64,000 nucleotides of DNA, from NCBI RefSeq assembly GCF_009749385.1, contig NZ_WBIN01000012.1, positions 205,505-269,504 of the forward strand, read 5' to 3'. This DNA comes from Agromyces allii. Lineage in GTDB: Bacteria > Actinomycetota > Actinomycetes > Actinomycetales > Microbacteriaceae. The notes below the pieces were generated by a model, which saw only the letters and a program-made list of their open reading frames with translations, was not told the origin of the DNA and ran no database searches. The translations under genes were made by a program, and so were the position numbers. Below, piece after piece: positions 33,357-41,879 of this stretch. Each line of letters begins with the position of its first letter. Position 1 is the first letter of the stretch.

Positions 33357-36300
33357 GTGACCGGCACGTTGATCGAACCCCGCTTCCCGCTCGACATCGA
33401 CGGCGTCGCGCGCCCGTCGCGTTCGCAGGCGCTGCTCGACGCGGTGCGGGCGAACGTGGTCATCGCCGACGGGGCCATGGGCACCATGCTGCAGCGCCAC
33501 GAGCCCACGCTCGACGACTACCAGCAGCTCGAGGGCTGCAACGAGATCCTCAACGTCAGCCGCCCCGACATGATCGCGGCCATCCACGACGAGTACCTCT
33601 CCGTCGGCATCGACGCGATCGAGACGAACACGTTCGGCGCGAACTGGTCGAACCTGTCGGACTACGACATCGACGACCGCATCCACGAGCTCGCCGAGGC
33701 GGGCGCCCGCATCGCGCGCGAGCGGGTCGAGGCCGCTGAGGCCGCCGACGGGCGCGTCCGCTGGGTGCTCGGCTCGATGGGCCCCGGCACGAAGCTGCCG
33801 AGCCTCGGGCACACCACCTACGACCACCTCAAGCAGACGTTCGCGCTGCAGGCCGAGGGTCTCATCGACGGCGGCGCCGACGCGTTCCTCATCGAGACCT
33901 CGCAGGACCTGCTGCAGACCAAGGCCGCCGTCAACGGCTGCAAGCAGGCCATCGTGAGCCGCGGCATCCGCCTGCCGATCTTCGTCGAGGTGACCGTCGA
34001 GACCACCGGCACCATGCTCATGGGCAGCGAGATCGGCGCCGCGCTGACGGCGCTCGAACCGCTCGGCGTCGACGCGATCGGCCTGAACTGCGCGACCGGC
34101 CCCGCCGAGATGAGCGAGCACCTGCGGCACCTCTCGAAGCACTCGCGCGTGCCCGTGGCCTGCATGCCGAACGCGGGCCTGCCCGTGCTCGGCGCGAACG
34201 GCGCGCACTACCCGCTCGAACCGGCCGAGCTCGCGACCGCGCACGAGCAGTTCGTGCGCGAGTTCGGCCTCGGCCTGATCGGCGGATGCTGCGGCACGAC
34301 GCCCGAGCACATGCTCGCCGTCGTCGAGCGGCTGCGCCCGCTGCGCGCCGGCATCGACGGGGCCGGACCCGATGCCGCGCGCGACCCGAAGCCCGAGGCC
34401 GGCGTCGCGAGCCTCTACCAGCACGTGCCGTTCCACCAGGACGCGTCGTACCTCGCGATCGGCGAGCGCACGAACGCGAACGGATCGAAGGCGTTCCGCG
34501 AGGCGATGCTCGCCGGCGAATGGGACGAGTGCGTCGAGATCGCGCGCAACCAGATCCGGGTGGGCGCGCACCTGCTCGACGTGTGCGTCGACTACGTCGG
34601 CCGCGACGGCGTCGACGACATCCGCGAGGTCGTGTCGCGCTTCGCGAGCGCCTCGACGCTGCCGCTCGTGATCGACTCGACCGAGCCGGCCGTCATCGCC
34701 GCCGGACTCGAGCTCATCGGCGGGCGCCCGGTCGTCAACTCCGTGAACTACGAAGACGGGGATGCCCCGACCAGCCGCTTCGGGCGCATCATGCCGCTCG
34801 TGAAGGAGCACGGCACGGCCGTGATCGCGCTCACGATCGACGAGCAGGGCCAGGCCCGCACCGCGGACGACAAGATGCGCATCGCCTCGCGCCTCGTCGA
34901 TGCGCTCGTCGACGACTGGGGCATGCGCGTCGAGGACCTCATCGTCGACTGCCTGACGTTCCCGATCGCGACCGGTCAGGAGGAGACCCGACGCGACGCG
35001 ATCGAGACGATCGAGGCGATCCGTCGCCTGAACGCGAAGTACCCCGGCATCCACACCACGCTCGGCGTCTCGAACGTGTCGTTCGGCCTCAACCCCGCCG
35101 CACGCAGTGTGCTGAACTCGGTGTTCCTGCACGAGGCCGTCGAGGCCGGACTCGACTCGGGCATCATCGACGCCGCGAAGATCGTGCCGCTCGCCTCGCT
35201 CTCGGAGGAGCAGCGCAAGGTCGCGCTCGACCTCGTCTGGGACCGCCGCGAGTACGACGCCGACGGCGCGACGACCTACGACCCGCTCGCGGTCATGCTC
35301 GACCTCTTCGCGGGCGTCGACACGGCGGCCCTCCGTGACCAGCGCGCGGCCGAGCTCGCCGCACTGCCCGTGGGCGAGCGCCTCGAGCGCCGCATCATCG
35401 ACGGCGCGTCGAAGGGGCTCGAAGACGACCTCGACCTCGCACGCGCGGGCGGGCTCACGGCCCTCCAGATCATCAACGACCACCTGCTCGAGGGCATGAA
35501 GATCGTCGGCGAGCGGTTCGGCTCGGGCGAGATGCAGCTGCCGTTCGTGCTGCAGTCGGCCGAGACGATGAAGGCCGCCGTCGCGCTGCTCGAACCGCAC
35601 ATGGAGAAGACCGAGGCCTCGGGCAAGGGCACCATGGTCATCGCCACCGTGCGCGGCGACGTGCACGACATCGGCAAGAACCTCGTCGACATCATCCTGA
35701 CGAACAACGGCTACAAGGTCATCAACCTCGGCATCAAGCAGCCGATCGCCGACATCATCGCGGCCGCCGAGGAGCACGACGCCGACGTGATCGGCATGTC
35801 GGGCCTGCTCGTGAAGTCGACCGTCGTGATGAAGGAGAACCTCCAGGAGCTGCAGGCGCGCGGCCTTGCGAAGAAGTGGCCTGTGATCCTCGGCGGCGCC
35901 GCGCTCACGCGCGCCTACGTCGAAGACGACCTGGCCTCGCTGTTCGACGGCGAGGTGCGCTACGCCCGCGACGCGTTCGAGGGGCTCACGCTCATGGAGC
36001 CGCTCGTGAAGGTCGCGCGCGGCGCCGACCCCGCCGAGGTCGGGCTGCCGGCGCTGAAGAAGCGCATCCACGCTGCGGGTTCGAAGCTCACGCTGACCGA
36101 ACCCGAGGCGATGCCCGGGCGGTCCGACGTGGCATCCGACAATCCGATCCCGACCCCGCCGTTCTGGGGCACGCGCATCGTGCGGGGCATCGCGCTCGCC
36201 GACTACGCCGCGTTCCTCGACGAGCGGGCCACGTTCATGGGGCAGTGGGGGCTCAAGCCCGGCCGAGGCGAAGACGGCCTGAGCTACGAGCAGCTCGTCG

Positions 36301-37007
36301 AGACCGAGGGGCGCCCGCGCCTGCGGTACTGGCTCGACCGGATCCTCGGCGAGGGCATGCTCGACGCCTCGGTCGCCTACGGGTACTTCCCGGTCGTGAG
36401 CGAGGGCGACGACCTCGTCGTGCTGCACCACGGCGACGACCCGACGGGTCTGCTCGGCCGGCCGGGGCTGCTCGCACCCGACGGCGGGTCAGGGGGTTCG
36501 CTCGGCGAGCAGCGCCTGCGATTCCACTTCCCGCGCCAGCGTCGCGACCGCCACCTGAACCTCGCGGACTTCGTGCGCGCGAAGGAGTCCGGCCAGGTCG
36601 ACGTGCTGCCCGTGCAGCTCGTGACCGCCGGCGCGCACATCGACCAGGTCACCGCGAAGCTCTTCGCCGAGAACCGCTACCGCGACTACTACGAGCTCAA
36701 CGGCCTCGTGATGCAGCTCACCGAGTCGCTCGCCGAGTACTGGCACGCGCGCATCAGATCGGAGCTCGGGTTCTCGGCCGAAGACCCGACCGACACCGCA
36801 GGCCTGTTCAAGCTCGAGTACCGCGGGGCCCGCTTCTCGCTCGGGTATCCCGCGTGCCCCGACATGGAGGACCGCCGCAAGGTCGTCGAGCTGCTGAAGC
36901 CCGAGCGCATGGGCGTCGAGCTCAGCGAGGAGCTGCAGCTGCACCCCGAGCAGTCGACCGACGCGTTCGTGTTCCACCACCCCGAGGCGAAGTACTTCTC
37001 GGTCTGA
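33357..37007 (+). CDS. metH: Cobalamin-dependent methionine synthase MetH
   Basis: A 1216-residue full-length enzyme that moves a methyl group from methyltetrahydrofolate to homocysteine. Domains in order: homocysteine-binding (about 25-345; zinc ligands C245 in GLNCATG, and C311 and C312 in GGCCGT), folate-binding (about 365-625), cobalamin-binding (about 665-900; DVHDIGKN with lower ligand H770), and the SAM-binding reactivation domain (about 930-1216). GTG start with a leaderless promoter. It needs B12, which makes the nearby ECF transporter and lipoprotein notable. No cobalamin riboswitch precedes it. Confidence 0.97.
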   Translation: MTGTLIEPRFPLDIDGVARPSRSQALLDAVRANVVIADGAMGTMLQRHEPTLDDYQQLEGCNEILNVSRPDMIAAIHDEYLSVGIDAIETNTFGANWSNLSDYDIDDRIHELAEAGARIARERVEAAEAADGRVRWVLGSMGPGTKLPSLGHTTYDHLKQTFALQAEGLIDGGADAFLIETSQDLLQTKAAVNGCKQAIVSRGIRLPIFVEVTVETTGTMLMGSEIGAALTALEPLGVDAIGLNCATGPAEMSEHLRHLSKHSRVPVACMPNAGLPVLGANGAHYPLEPAELATAHEQFVREFGLGLIGGCCGTTPEHMLAVVERLRPLRAGIDGAGPDAARDPKPEAGVASLYQHVPFHQDASYLAIGERTNANGSKAFREAMLAGEWDECVEIARNQIRVGAHLLDVCVDYVGRDGVDDIREVVSRFASASTLPLVIDSTEPAVIAAGLELIGGRPVVNSVNYEDGDAPTSRFGRIMPLVKEHGTAVIALTIDEQGQARTADDKMRIASRLVDALVDDWGMRVEDLIVDCLTFPIATGQEETRRDAIETIEAIRRLNAKYPGIHTTLGVSNVSFGLNPAARSVLNSVFLHEAVEAGLDSGIIDAAKIVPLASLSEEQRKVALDLVWDRREYDADGATTYDPLAVMLDLFAGVDTAALRDQRAAELAALPVGERLERRIIDGASKGLEDDLDLARAGGLTALQIINDHLLEGMKIVGERFGSGEMQLPFVLQSAETMKAAVALLEPHMEKTEASGKGTMVIATVRGDVHDIGKNLVDIILTNNGYKVINLGIKQPIADIIAAAEEHDADVIGMSGLLVKSTVVMKENLQELQARGLAKKWPVILGGAALTRAYVEDDLASLFDGEVRYARDAFEGLTLMEPLVKVARGADPAEVGLPALKKRIHAAGSKLTLTEPEAMPGRSDVASDNPIPTPPFWGTRIVRGIALADYAAFLDERATFMGQWGLKPGRGEDGLSYEQLVETEGRPRLRYWLDRILGEGMLDASVAYGYFPVVSEGDDLVVLHHGDDPTGLLGRPGLLAPDGGSGGSLGEQRLRFHFPRQRRDRHLNLADFVRAKESGQVDVLPVQLVTAGAHIDQVTAKLFAENRYRDYYELNGLVMQLTESLAEYWHARIRSELGFSAEDPTDTAGLFKLEYRGARFSLGYPACPDMEDRRKVVELLKPERMGVELSEELQLHPEQSTDAFVFHHPEAKYFSV

Positions 37008-37009
37008 CG

Positions 37010-37035
37010 GATGCCGCGGCGCCCGGCATCTTCTC
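37010..37035 (+). terminator. Probable metH terminator
   Basis: 7-bp stem GATGCCG / CGGCATC with a GC loop, followed by TTCTC, just after the metH stop. Confidence 0.5.
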
Positions 37036-37069
37036 AGGAAGCCGGCCGCCCGCACCCGTAGGCTGCCAA

Positions 37070-37169
37070 GTCCAAGGGGAGTACTCCGACACGGTCGGCT
37101 CGTCATTACGGATGCACGGCGCATCCCGGGCCACCGGTCCTCGTCCACGAGGATGGAAGAGACCTTGAC
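37070..37169 (+). ncRNA. yybP-ykoY family manganese riboswitch upstream of terC
   Basis: The 5' strand GTCCAAGGGGAGTA (GGGGAGTA at 37076-37083) and the 3' strand GGAAGAGACCTTGAC (to 37169) match the conserved ends of the yybP-ykoY class, closing a P1 stem (GUCCAAGG with CCUUGAC). The GC-rich arms between them can form the two long legs. Family members bind Mn2+ and often precede terC-type genes, as here. The terC ribosome-binding site starts about 24 nt downstream, so translational control is plausible. Confidence 0.85.
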
Positions 37170-37202
37170 GTCCATCAGCGACGCCGAGGTCTGGAGCCCC
37201 GT

Positions 37203-38273
37203 TTGAACGTCACACCCCTCGTGTGGATCATCACGATCGCCGTCACGATCGCCTTCTTCGTCTACGAGTTCTTCGCGCACGTGCGGAAGCCCCACGAACC
37301 CTCCATCGGCGAGTCGGCTCGGTGGTCGGCGTTCTACATCGGCCTCGCCCTGCTGTTCGGCGTCGGCGTCGGCGCGGTCTCGGGGTGGACCTACGGCGGC
37401 GAGTACTTCGCCGGCTACCTCACCGAGAAGGCGCTGTCGATCGACAACCTCTTCGTGTTCCTCATCGTGATGACCGGCTTCGCGGTGCCGAAGATCTACC
37501 AGCAGAAGGTGCTGATGATCGGCATCGTGATCGCGTTGATCCTGCGCGGCGGCTTCATCGCGGTCGGCGCGGCGCTGATCCAGAACTTCTCGTGGATCTT
37601 CTACATCTTCGGTGCGCTGCTCCTGGTGCTCGCGTACCGCCAGGCGTTCAGCGGCCATGAGAGCAACCCCGCGAACGGCAGATTCATGGGGCTCGTGCGC
37701 CGGGTGCTGCCGGTCACCGACGAGTACCACGAGGACAAGCTCACCGTGCGCAAGGGCGGCAAGCGCTTCGTCACGCCCATGCTGCTCACGATCATCGCGA
37801 TCGGATTCGTCGACCTGATCTTCGCGGTCGACTCGATTCCCGCGATCTACGGCCTGACCGATGAGGCGTACCTCGTCTTCACCGCCAACGCGTTCGCGCT
37901 CATGGGCCTGCGTCAGCTCTACTTCCTCATCGGCGGCCTGCTCGAGCGCCTCGTGTACCTCGCACAGGGGCTCGCCGTCATCCTCGCGTTCATCGGCGTG
38001 AAGCTCGTGCTGCACGCCATGCACGTCAACGAGCTGCCCTTCATCAACGGCGGCGAGCCGATGCTGTGGGCGCCCGAGATCCCGATCTGGTTCTCGCTGC
38101 TGTTCATCGGCGCGACCATCGCGGTCGCGACCGTGGCGAGCCTGCTGAAGACCCGCGGCGATCGAGCGCCCGTGCTCGAGCCGACGGACGCGTCAGCCGG
38201 CGGGCTCGACGAGGGGGTCGTCGACGCGCCCGCCGCTTCGTCCCCGACCTCTTCGGCTGAAGGGCGTCGCTGA
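37203..38273 (+). CDS. TerC-family membrane protein, likely manganese exporter or metallation factor
   Basis: A 356-residue integral membrane protein with about nine helices and a polar, Ala/Ser-rich tail. Family hallmarks are EKALSIDNLFVFLIV and the matching acidic helix LIFAVDSIPAIYGLT, plus GLRQLYFLIGGLLERLVYL. Bacterial TerC/Alx proteins are tied to Mn2+ export or to loading Mn2+ into secreted proteins. The Mn riboswitch upstream supports that role here. The start is a TTG at 37203 with GGAG 6 nt before it. The last 81 nt overlap the convergent ECF gene on the other strand. Confidence 0.92.
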   Translation: MNVTPLVWIITIAVTIAFFVYEFFAHVRKPHEPSIGESARWSAFYIGLALLFGVGVGAVSGWTYGGEYFAGYLTEKALSIDNLFVFLIVMTGFAVPKIYQQKVLMIGIVIALILRGGFIAVGAALIQNFSWIFYIFGALLLVLAYRQAFSGHESNPANGRFMGLVRRVLPVTDEYHEDKLTVRKGGKRFVTPMLLTIIAIGFVDLIFAVDSIPAIYGLTDEAYLVFTANAFALMGLRQLYFLIGGLLERLVYLAQGLAVILAFIGVKLVLHAMHVNELPFINGGEPMLWAPEIPIWFSLLFIGATIAVATVASLLKTRGDRAPVLEPTDASAGGLDEGVVDAPAASSPTSSAEGRR

Positions 38274-41213
38274 CCGCCGCGCGGCCGTCTCGGCGCCGGA
38301 GCCGACGGGCTTCGCGCGCCGGAACGCCGCGAGCACGCCCGTGCCGATCAGGGTGAGGCCGATGACCGTCGTGACCGCGCGCAGGGTGTCCCACGTGAGC
38401 GACGAGGTCACGAGCGAGTACAGCAGGAAGCTCGAGAGGTTCTGCCCGAGCGGAGCCCCCGCCTCGTACGAGATGCCGGTGGCCGTGCCCACCGCGAAGG
38501 GCCAGAACCAGAGGTTCATGATGAGCCCGAAGGCGTACGAGGCGAGCACGCCGTAGACGGCGAGCATGGCGATCTCGGCGCGCCGCGGCATCCGCCCGAT
38601 CCGCTGCCCGGGCCGCCGTCGGGGGAGCAGCCCGGCCCCCGCGCCGACCCAGGCGCACGCGAACATCTGGAACGGCGTCCACGGCCCGAACGTGCCGGTC
38701 ACGATCGTCGAGAGTGCGATCGTGAGCAGGCCGAGCAGCAGTCCGAATCGTGGCCCGAACGCCCGGCCGGCGAGGATCAGCAGGATGAACACGGCCTCGA
38801 CGCCGCCGACTCCCGTGCCGACGATGCGCACGGCGGCGCCGATCGCGGCGAGCGTGCCGAGCAGGGCGAGCGTGTGCGCGCTGCGGACCGATCCGTCGAG
38901 CGCGGCGAGCACGACGACGGCCGCGAGCGGGGCGAGTGCGAGGGCCGCGACGGGCACGGCGGCGCTCGCCTGCGAGGGCAGGGCGGCGGCGACGAGCGGC
39001 CAGGTGAACGCCGCGAGGGCGACCAGGTTCGCGACGGTCAGTGCGACGAAGCCCGGGCGGATGCCGCGTGCCGGGCGTGCGGGGGCCTCGGATCGGCGTC
39101 CGCCGGTGCTAGAGGGGTCGAGTCGCGAGGTCTGCGGCTCGTGCGTCGGGGCGGATGCCGTCGGCGGCGAGGGAGCGACGGGCGCCTGGTCATCGGCGGG
39201 CCCGGACGCGACTCGAAGCCCGACGCCGTCCATCGCGGCGCCGACGACCGGCCGTTCGAGGGCGACCGGCTGCTCGACGACGATCGCCGCGCCGAGGCAT
39301 CCGTTCGCCATGGGAAGCACGCGATCCGCGAGGGCGGCGACGAAGTCGGCGTCGTGCGTCGCGACCAGCACCGCGGTGCCGCCGTCGGCGGCCCGGCCGA
39401 GCGCGGCGGACACGAGCGAGCAGGCCGAGGCGTCCAGCCCCCTGGTCGGCTCGTCGACCAGGAGCACGGCGGGCGACCCCGCCGACTGGATCGCGATCGC
39501 GAGGCAGCGGCGCTCGCCGACGGAGAGGTCGCGCGGATGCCGCGCCTGGCGTGCCGTGAACTCGGGCGAGTCGACGGCGAGCCCGAGGAAGGCGGCCAAT
39601 CGTGCGGCCGTCGTGCCGCGGGGGAGATGCGTCGTGCGATCGCTTCGCGCGCATTCGGCGGCGACCGTCGTGGCGGCGAACAGGTCGTCGGAGGCGTCGG
39701 GCACGAGGGCGATCCCGCTGCGACCGGCCGGGGCCTCCCGCAGCGCGACGGCACCCGAGCTCGTCGTGGCGAGTGCGGAGAGCAGGCTCGACTTGCCGGC
39801 GCCGTTCGGTCCGGTGAGCGCGACGATCTCGCCGGCCGAGAGGTCGAGTCCGGCCCCGTCGACCGCGAGGTTCTCGGCGTGCATCACCGTCAGGTCTCGG
39901 GCGTGCAGCACGACGTGGGCGGTGTCGGCCGACCCGATACGCGTGCGCGCGACATCCGTCGTCCGACTGCCGGGGCCTGCACCCGCACCTGCACTCACGG
40001 TCGCCGCGGCGACCGTGCGCGCGACCCCGCCCGAGACCTCCACGCGCACGTCGGCGGAGGCCGCGAACTCGGCCTGCCGATGCTCGGCGACGACCACGCA
40101 GATGCCGGCCTCGTGTGCGAGCGCGTCGAGCAGCGCGACGATGCGCGTGCGGAAGCCGGCGTCGAGGTCGGCGAGCGGTTCGTCGACGAGGAGCAGGATC
40201 GGGTGCTCGGCGATGGCGGCCGCGATCGCGACGAGGGTCGCCTCGCCGGCCGAGAGCCCGCGCAGTTCGCGGCCGAGCAGGGGGCGGATGTCGAGGCGGT
40301 CCGCGATCTCGTCGACGCGCGCCCTGACGATGACCGGGTCGACGCCGCGCAGTTCGAGCGCGAGGCCGATCTCGTCGTCGACCCGTTCGGTGGCGAACCC
40401 CTCGCGCGGATGCTGCAGCACGACGCCGACCGTGCGGGCGGTGTCGCGTGGCGGGGTGTGCGAGCGATCGTGGCCGACGACGGTCAGCTCGCCGCTCGCG
40501 GCGCCGCCGTCGACGTGCGTGTGCAGGCCGGCGATCGCGCGGAGCAGGGTCGACTTGCCGCTGCCGGTCGCACCTGTGACGAGCGTGAGCGTACCGGGCG
40601 ACAGGTCGAGCGCGGGAACCACGACGGATGCCCGCGCAGCGTCGCGGTGCACGATCGCGAGGTGCCTCGCCTCGACGGGGCGTTCGCAGACACCGGTGAC
40701 CGGACGCCCCGCGAGCCCGCGCAGCTCGAGCGCCGCGGCGACCGCGGTGGCCCGTTCGAGGGTGCGCTCGAGCACCGGGGCGAGCAGGCGGGGCCCCCCT
40801 CGCTCGCCGCGCAGGCGTTGTGCGAACCGCACGCGGCGCACCGCGTCTGCGAGGGCGGGGAGGCCCGCCCAAGCGACCGCGAGGGTGCGCGCGACGCCGC
40901 GCAGCGGTCCGCGCCTGGCGCCACGTGCGAGCAGCCGGGGAACGTCGAGCAGGGCGTTCAGCACGCCGAACGCGAGGATCGTGAGCGCGATCGGCACGGC
41001 GCTGAGCGCGGCATCCGCGAGACCGTCGAGGGTCGCCGGGCCGAGCAGCACGACGTGCGAGAACGGCCGCGGGAGCGGGATCTCGGGCAGCGGCAGCACG
41101 ACCGGGCCCGAGCCGTCGGCCCCGTGGAAGAGCACCCGGTAGACGACCCGGACCCCGATGAACCCCGCGGCGATGAGCGCCGCGGTGCGCAGGGGGGCGG
41201 GCCGCAGGGTCAC
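38193..41213 (-). CDS. Single-chain ECF transporter: EcfT-EcfA-EcfA'-S fusion
   Basis: A 1006-residue protein that seems to hold a complete energy-coupling-factor importer. Residues 1-170 resemble a short EcfT/CbiQ with its coupling helix (RATAVAAALELRGLAG). Two ABC ATPases follow: Walker A GATGSGKST (214-222) with LSAGEA, then GPNGAGKSS (468-476) with LSVGERR. Residues about 730-985 form an S-component-like membrane domain with ALLGTLAAIGAAVRI, GPWTPFQMFACAWVGAGAGLLP and MNLWFWPF. GTG start. It follows the minus-strand lipoprotein gene by 22 bp, so they form an operon. Substrate unproven; cobalamin is suggested by the transcobalamin-like partner and nearby metH. Confidence 0.88.
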   Translation of the reverse strand: MTLRPAPLRTAALIAAGFIGVRVVYRVLFHGADGSGPVVLPLPEIPLPRPFSHVVLLGPATLDGLADAALSAVPIALTILAFGVLNALLDVPRLLARGARRGPLRGVARTLAVAWAGLPALADAVRRVRFAQRLRGERGGPRLLAPVLERTLERATAVAAALELRGLAGRPVTGVCERPVEARHLAIVHRDAARASVVVPALDLSPGTLTLVTGATGSGKSTLLRAIAGLHTHVDGGAASGELTVVGHDRSHTPPRDTARTVGVVLQHPREGFATERVDDEIGLALELRGVDPVIVRARVDEIADRLDIRPLLGRELRGLSAGEATLVAIAAAIAEHPILLLVDEPLADLDAGFRTRIVALLDALAHEAGICVVVAEHRQAEFAASADVRVEVSGGVARTVAAATVSAGAGAGPGSRTTDVARTRIGSADTAHVVLHARDLTVMHAENLAVDGAGLDLSAGEIVALTGPNGAGKSSLLSALATTSSGAVALREAPAGRSGIALVPDASDDLFAATTVAAECARSDRTTHLPRGTTAARLAAFLGLAVDSPEFTARQARHPRDLSVGERRCLAIAIQSAGSPAVLLVDEPTRGLDASACSLVSAALGRAADGGTAVLVATHDADFVAALADRVLPMANGCLGAAIVVEQPVALERPVVGAAMDGVGLRVASGPADDQAPVAPSPPTASAPTHEPQTSRLDPSSTGGRRSEAPARPARGIRPGFVALTVANLVALAAFTWPLVAAALPSQASAAVPVAALALAPLAAVVVLAALDGSVRSAHTLALLGTLAAIGAAVRIVGTGVGGVEAVFILLILAGRAFGPRFGLLLGLLTIALSTIVTGTFGPWTPFQMFACAWVGAGAGLLPRRRPGQRIGRMPRRAEIAMLAVYGVLASYAFGLIMNLWFWPFAVGTATGISYEAGAPLGQNLSSFLLYSLVTSSLTWDTLRAVTTVIGLTLIGTGVLAAFRRAKPVGSGAETAARRSATPFSRRGRGRSGGRVDDPLVEPAG

Positions 41214-41235
41214 GGCGTCAGGCCGGGCTGCGCGG

Positions 41236-41799
41236 TCATGCGCTCGGCGCGGCGGGCTCGCCGTTCAGGGTGAAGAGCAGCGCGATGCTCTCGCCGGGTG
41301 CGACCTCGAGCGTCGCGAGGCCCTCCTGCGCGTAGCCCCACTCGCCGCCGGCGGGCTTGGTCCAGAGCGACCAGTACGCGAACGCGGCGGGCATCGAGGC
41401 GCAGGTCTCGAAGTAGTCGGAGCCGTCTTCTGCGGGCAGCGCGAAGTCGGCGGCGGGAACGCCGTTCACGCGGCAGACGACCTGGTCGCCGTACTCCTCG
41501 GTGCCCTCGGTCTCGAGGCCCGCCTCGGCGAGGGCGTCGCTCGCGAGGATCGGCGCGTCGGCGTCGACGCAGGTCGTGCCCGCGGGGGAGTCCGCGACCT
41601 CGAGGTCAGAGGGCAGCTCGACGACGACCGCGACGCCGGTGCACTCGCCGGAGTCGGCGCCGGCGCCCGCGTCGGCCGAAGCCGATGCCGACGCGGCGGG
41701 CTCCTCGGTGGAGCCCCCGCCGGAGGGGGCGCACGCGGCGAGGGCCAGTGCGAGGAACAGGGCTGCGGAGGCGCCGAGGGCGCGCGAAGTCGTGGTCAC
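41236..41799 (-). CDS. Lipoprotein with DUF4430/transcobalamin-C-like domain, partner of the ECF transporter
   Basis: A 187-residue protein with a signal helix and lipobox ALAAC, then a Ser/Ala/Glu linker (about residues 25-50) and one globular domain. The conserved core AFAYWSLWTKPAGGEWGYAQEGL matches lipoproteins encoded beside actinobacterial ECF transporters, which resemble the DUF4430 C-terminal domain of transcobalamin. Three cysteines (GECTG, TTCVD, VVCRV) and a fourth (ETCAS) could form two disulfides. GTG 41799 is preferred because TACCCT lies exactly 6 nt upstream; ATG 41802 is possible. It likely captures ligand for the ECF fusion. Confidence 0.7.
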   Translation of the reverse strand: MTTTSRALGASAALFLALALAACAPSGGGSTEEPAASASASADAGAGADSGECTGVAVVVELPSDLEVADSPAGTTCVDADAPILASDALAEAGLETEGTEEYGDQVVCRVNGVPAADFALPAEDGSDYFETCASMPAAFAYWSLWTKPAGGEWGYAQEGLATLEVAPGESIALLFTLNGEPAAPSA

Positions 41800-41805
41800 C
41801 ATCCA

Positions 41806-41811
41806 AGGGTA
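41806..41811 (-). promoter_or_regulatory. -10 box of leaderless promoter (lipoprotein-ECF operon)
   Basis: TACCCT on the minus strand, 6 nt before GTG 41799. This spacing decides for GTG over the ATG at 41802. Confidence 0.5.
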
Positions 41812-41867
41812 GGGGGCGGGCGCTGCGGCGGCCGATCTGTGTCGCCGTGCGTACGACGGCCGGTCGT

Positions 41868-41873
41868 TAGGCT
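41868..41873 (+). promoter_or_regulatory. -10 box of leaderless promoter (menB)
   Basis: TAGGCT, 6 nt before the GTG at 41880. Confidence 0.55.
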
Positions 41874-41879
41874 GGTGCG

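Noticed and set aside
33303..36431. Antisense frame of more than 1000 codons opposite metH
   Set aside because: A shadow of a certain gene; the translation is low-complexity with no recognisable domain.
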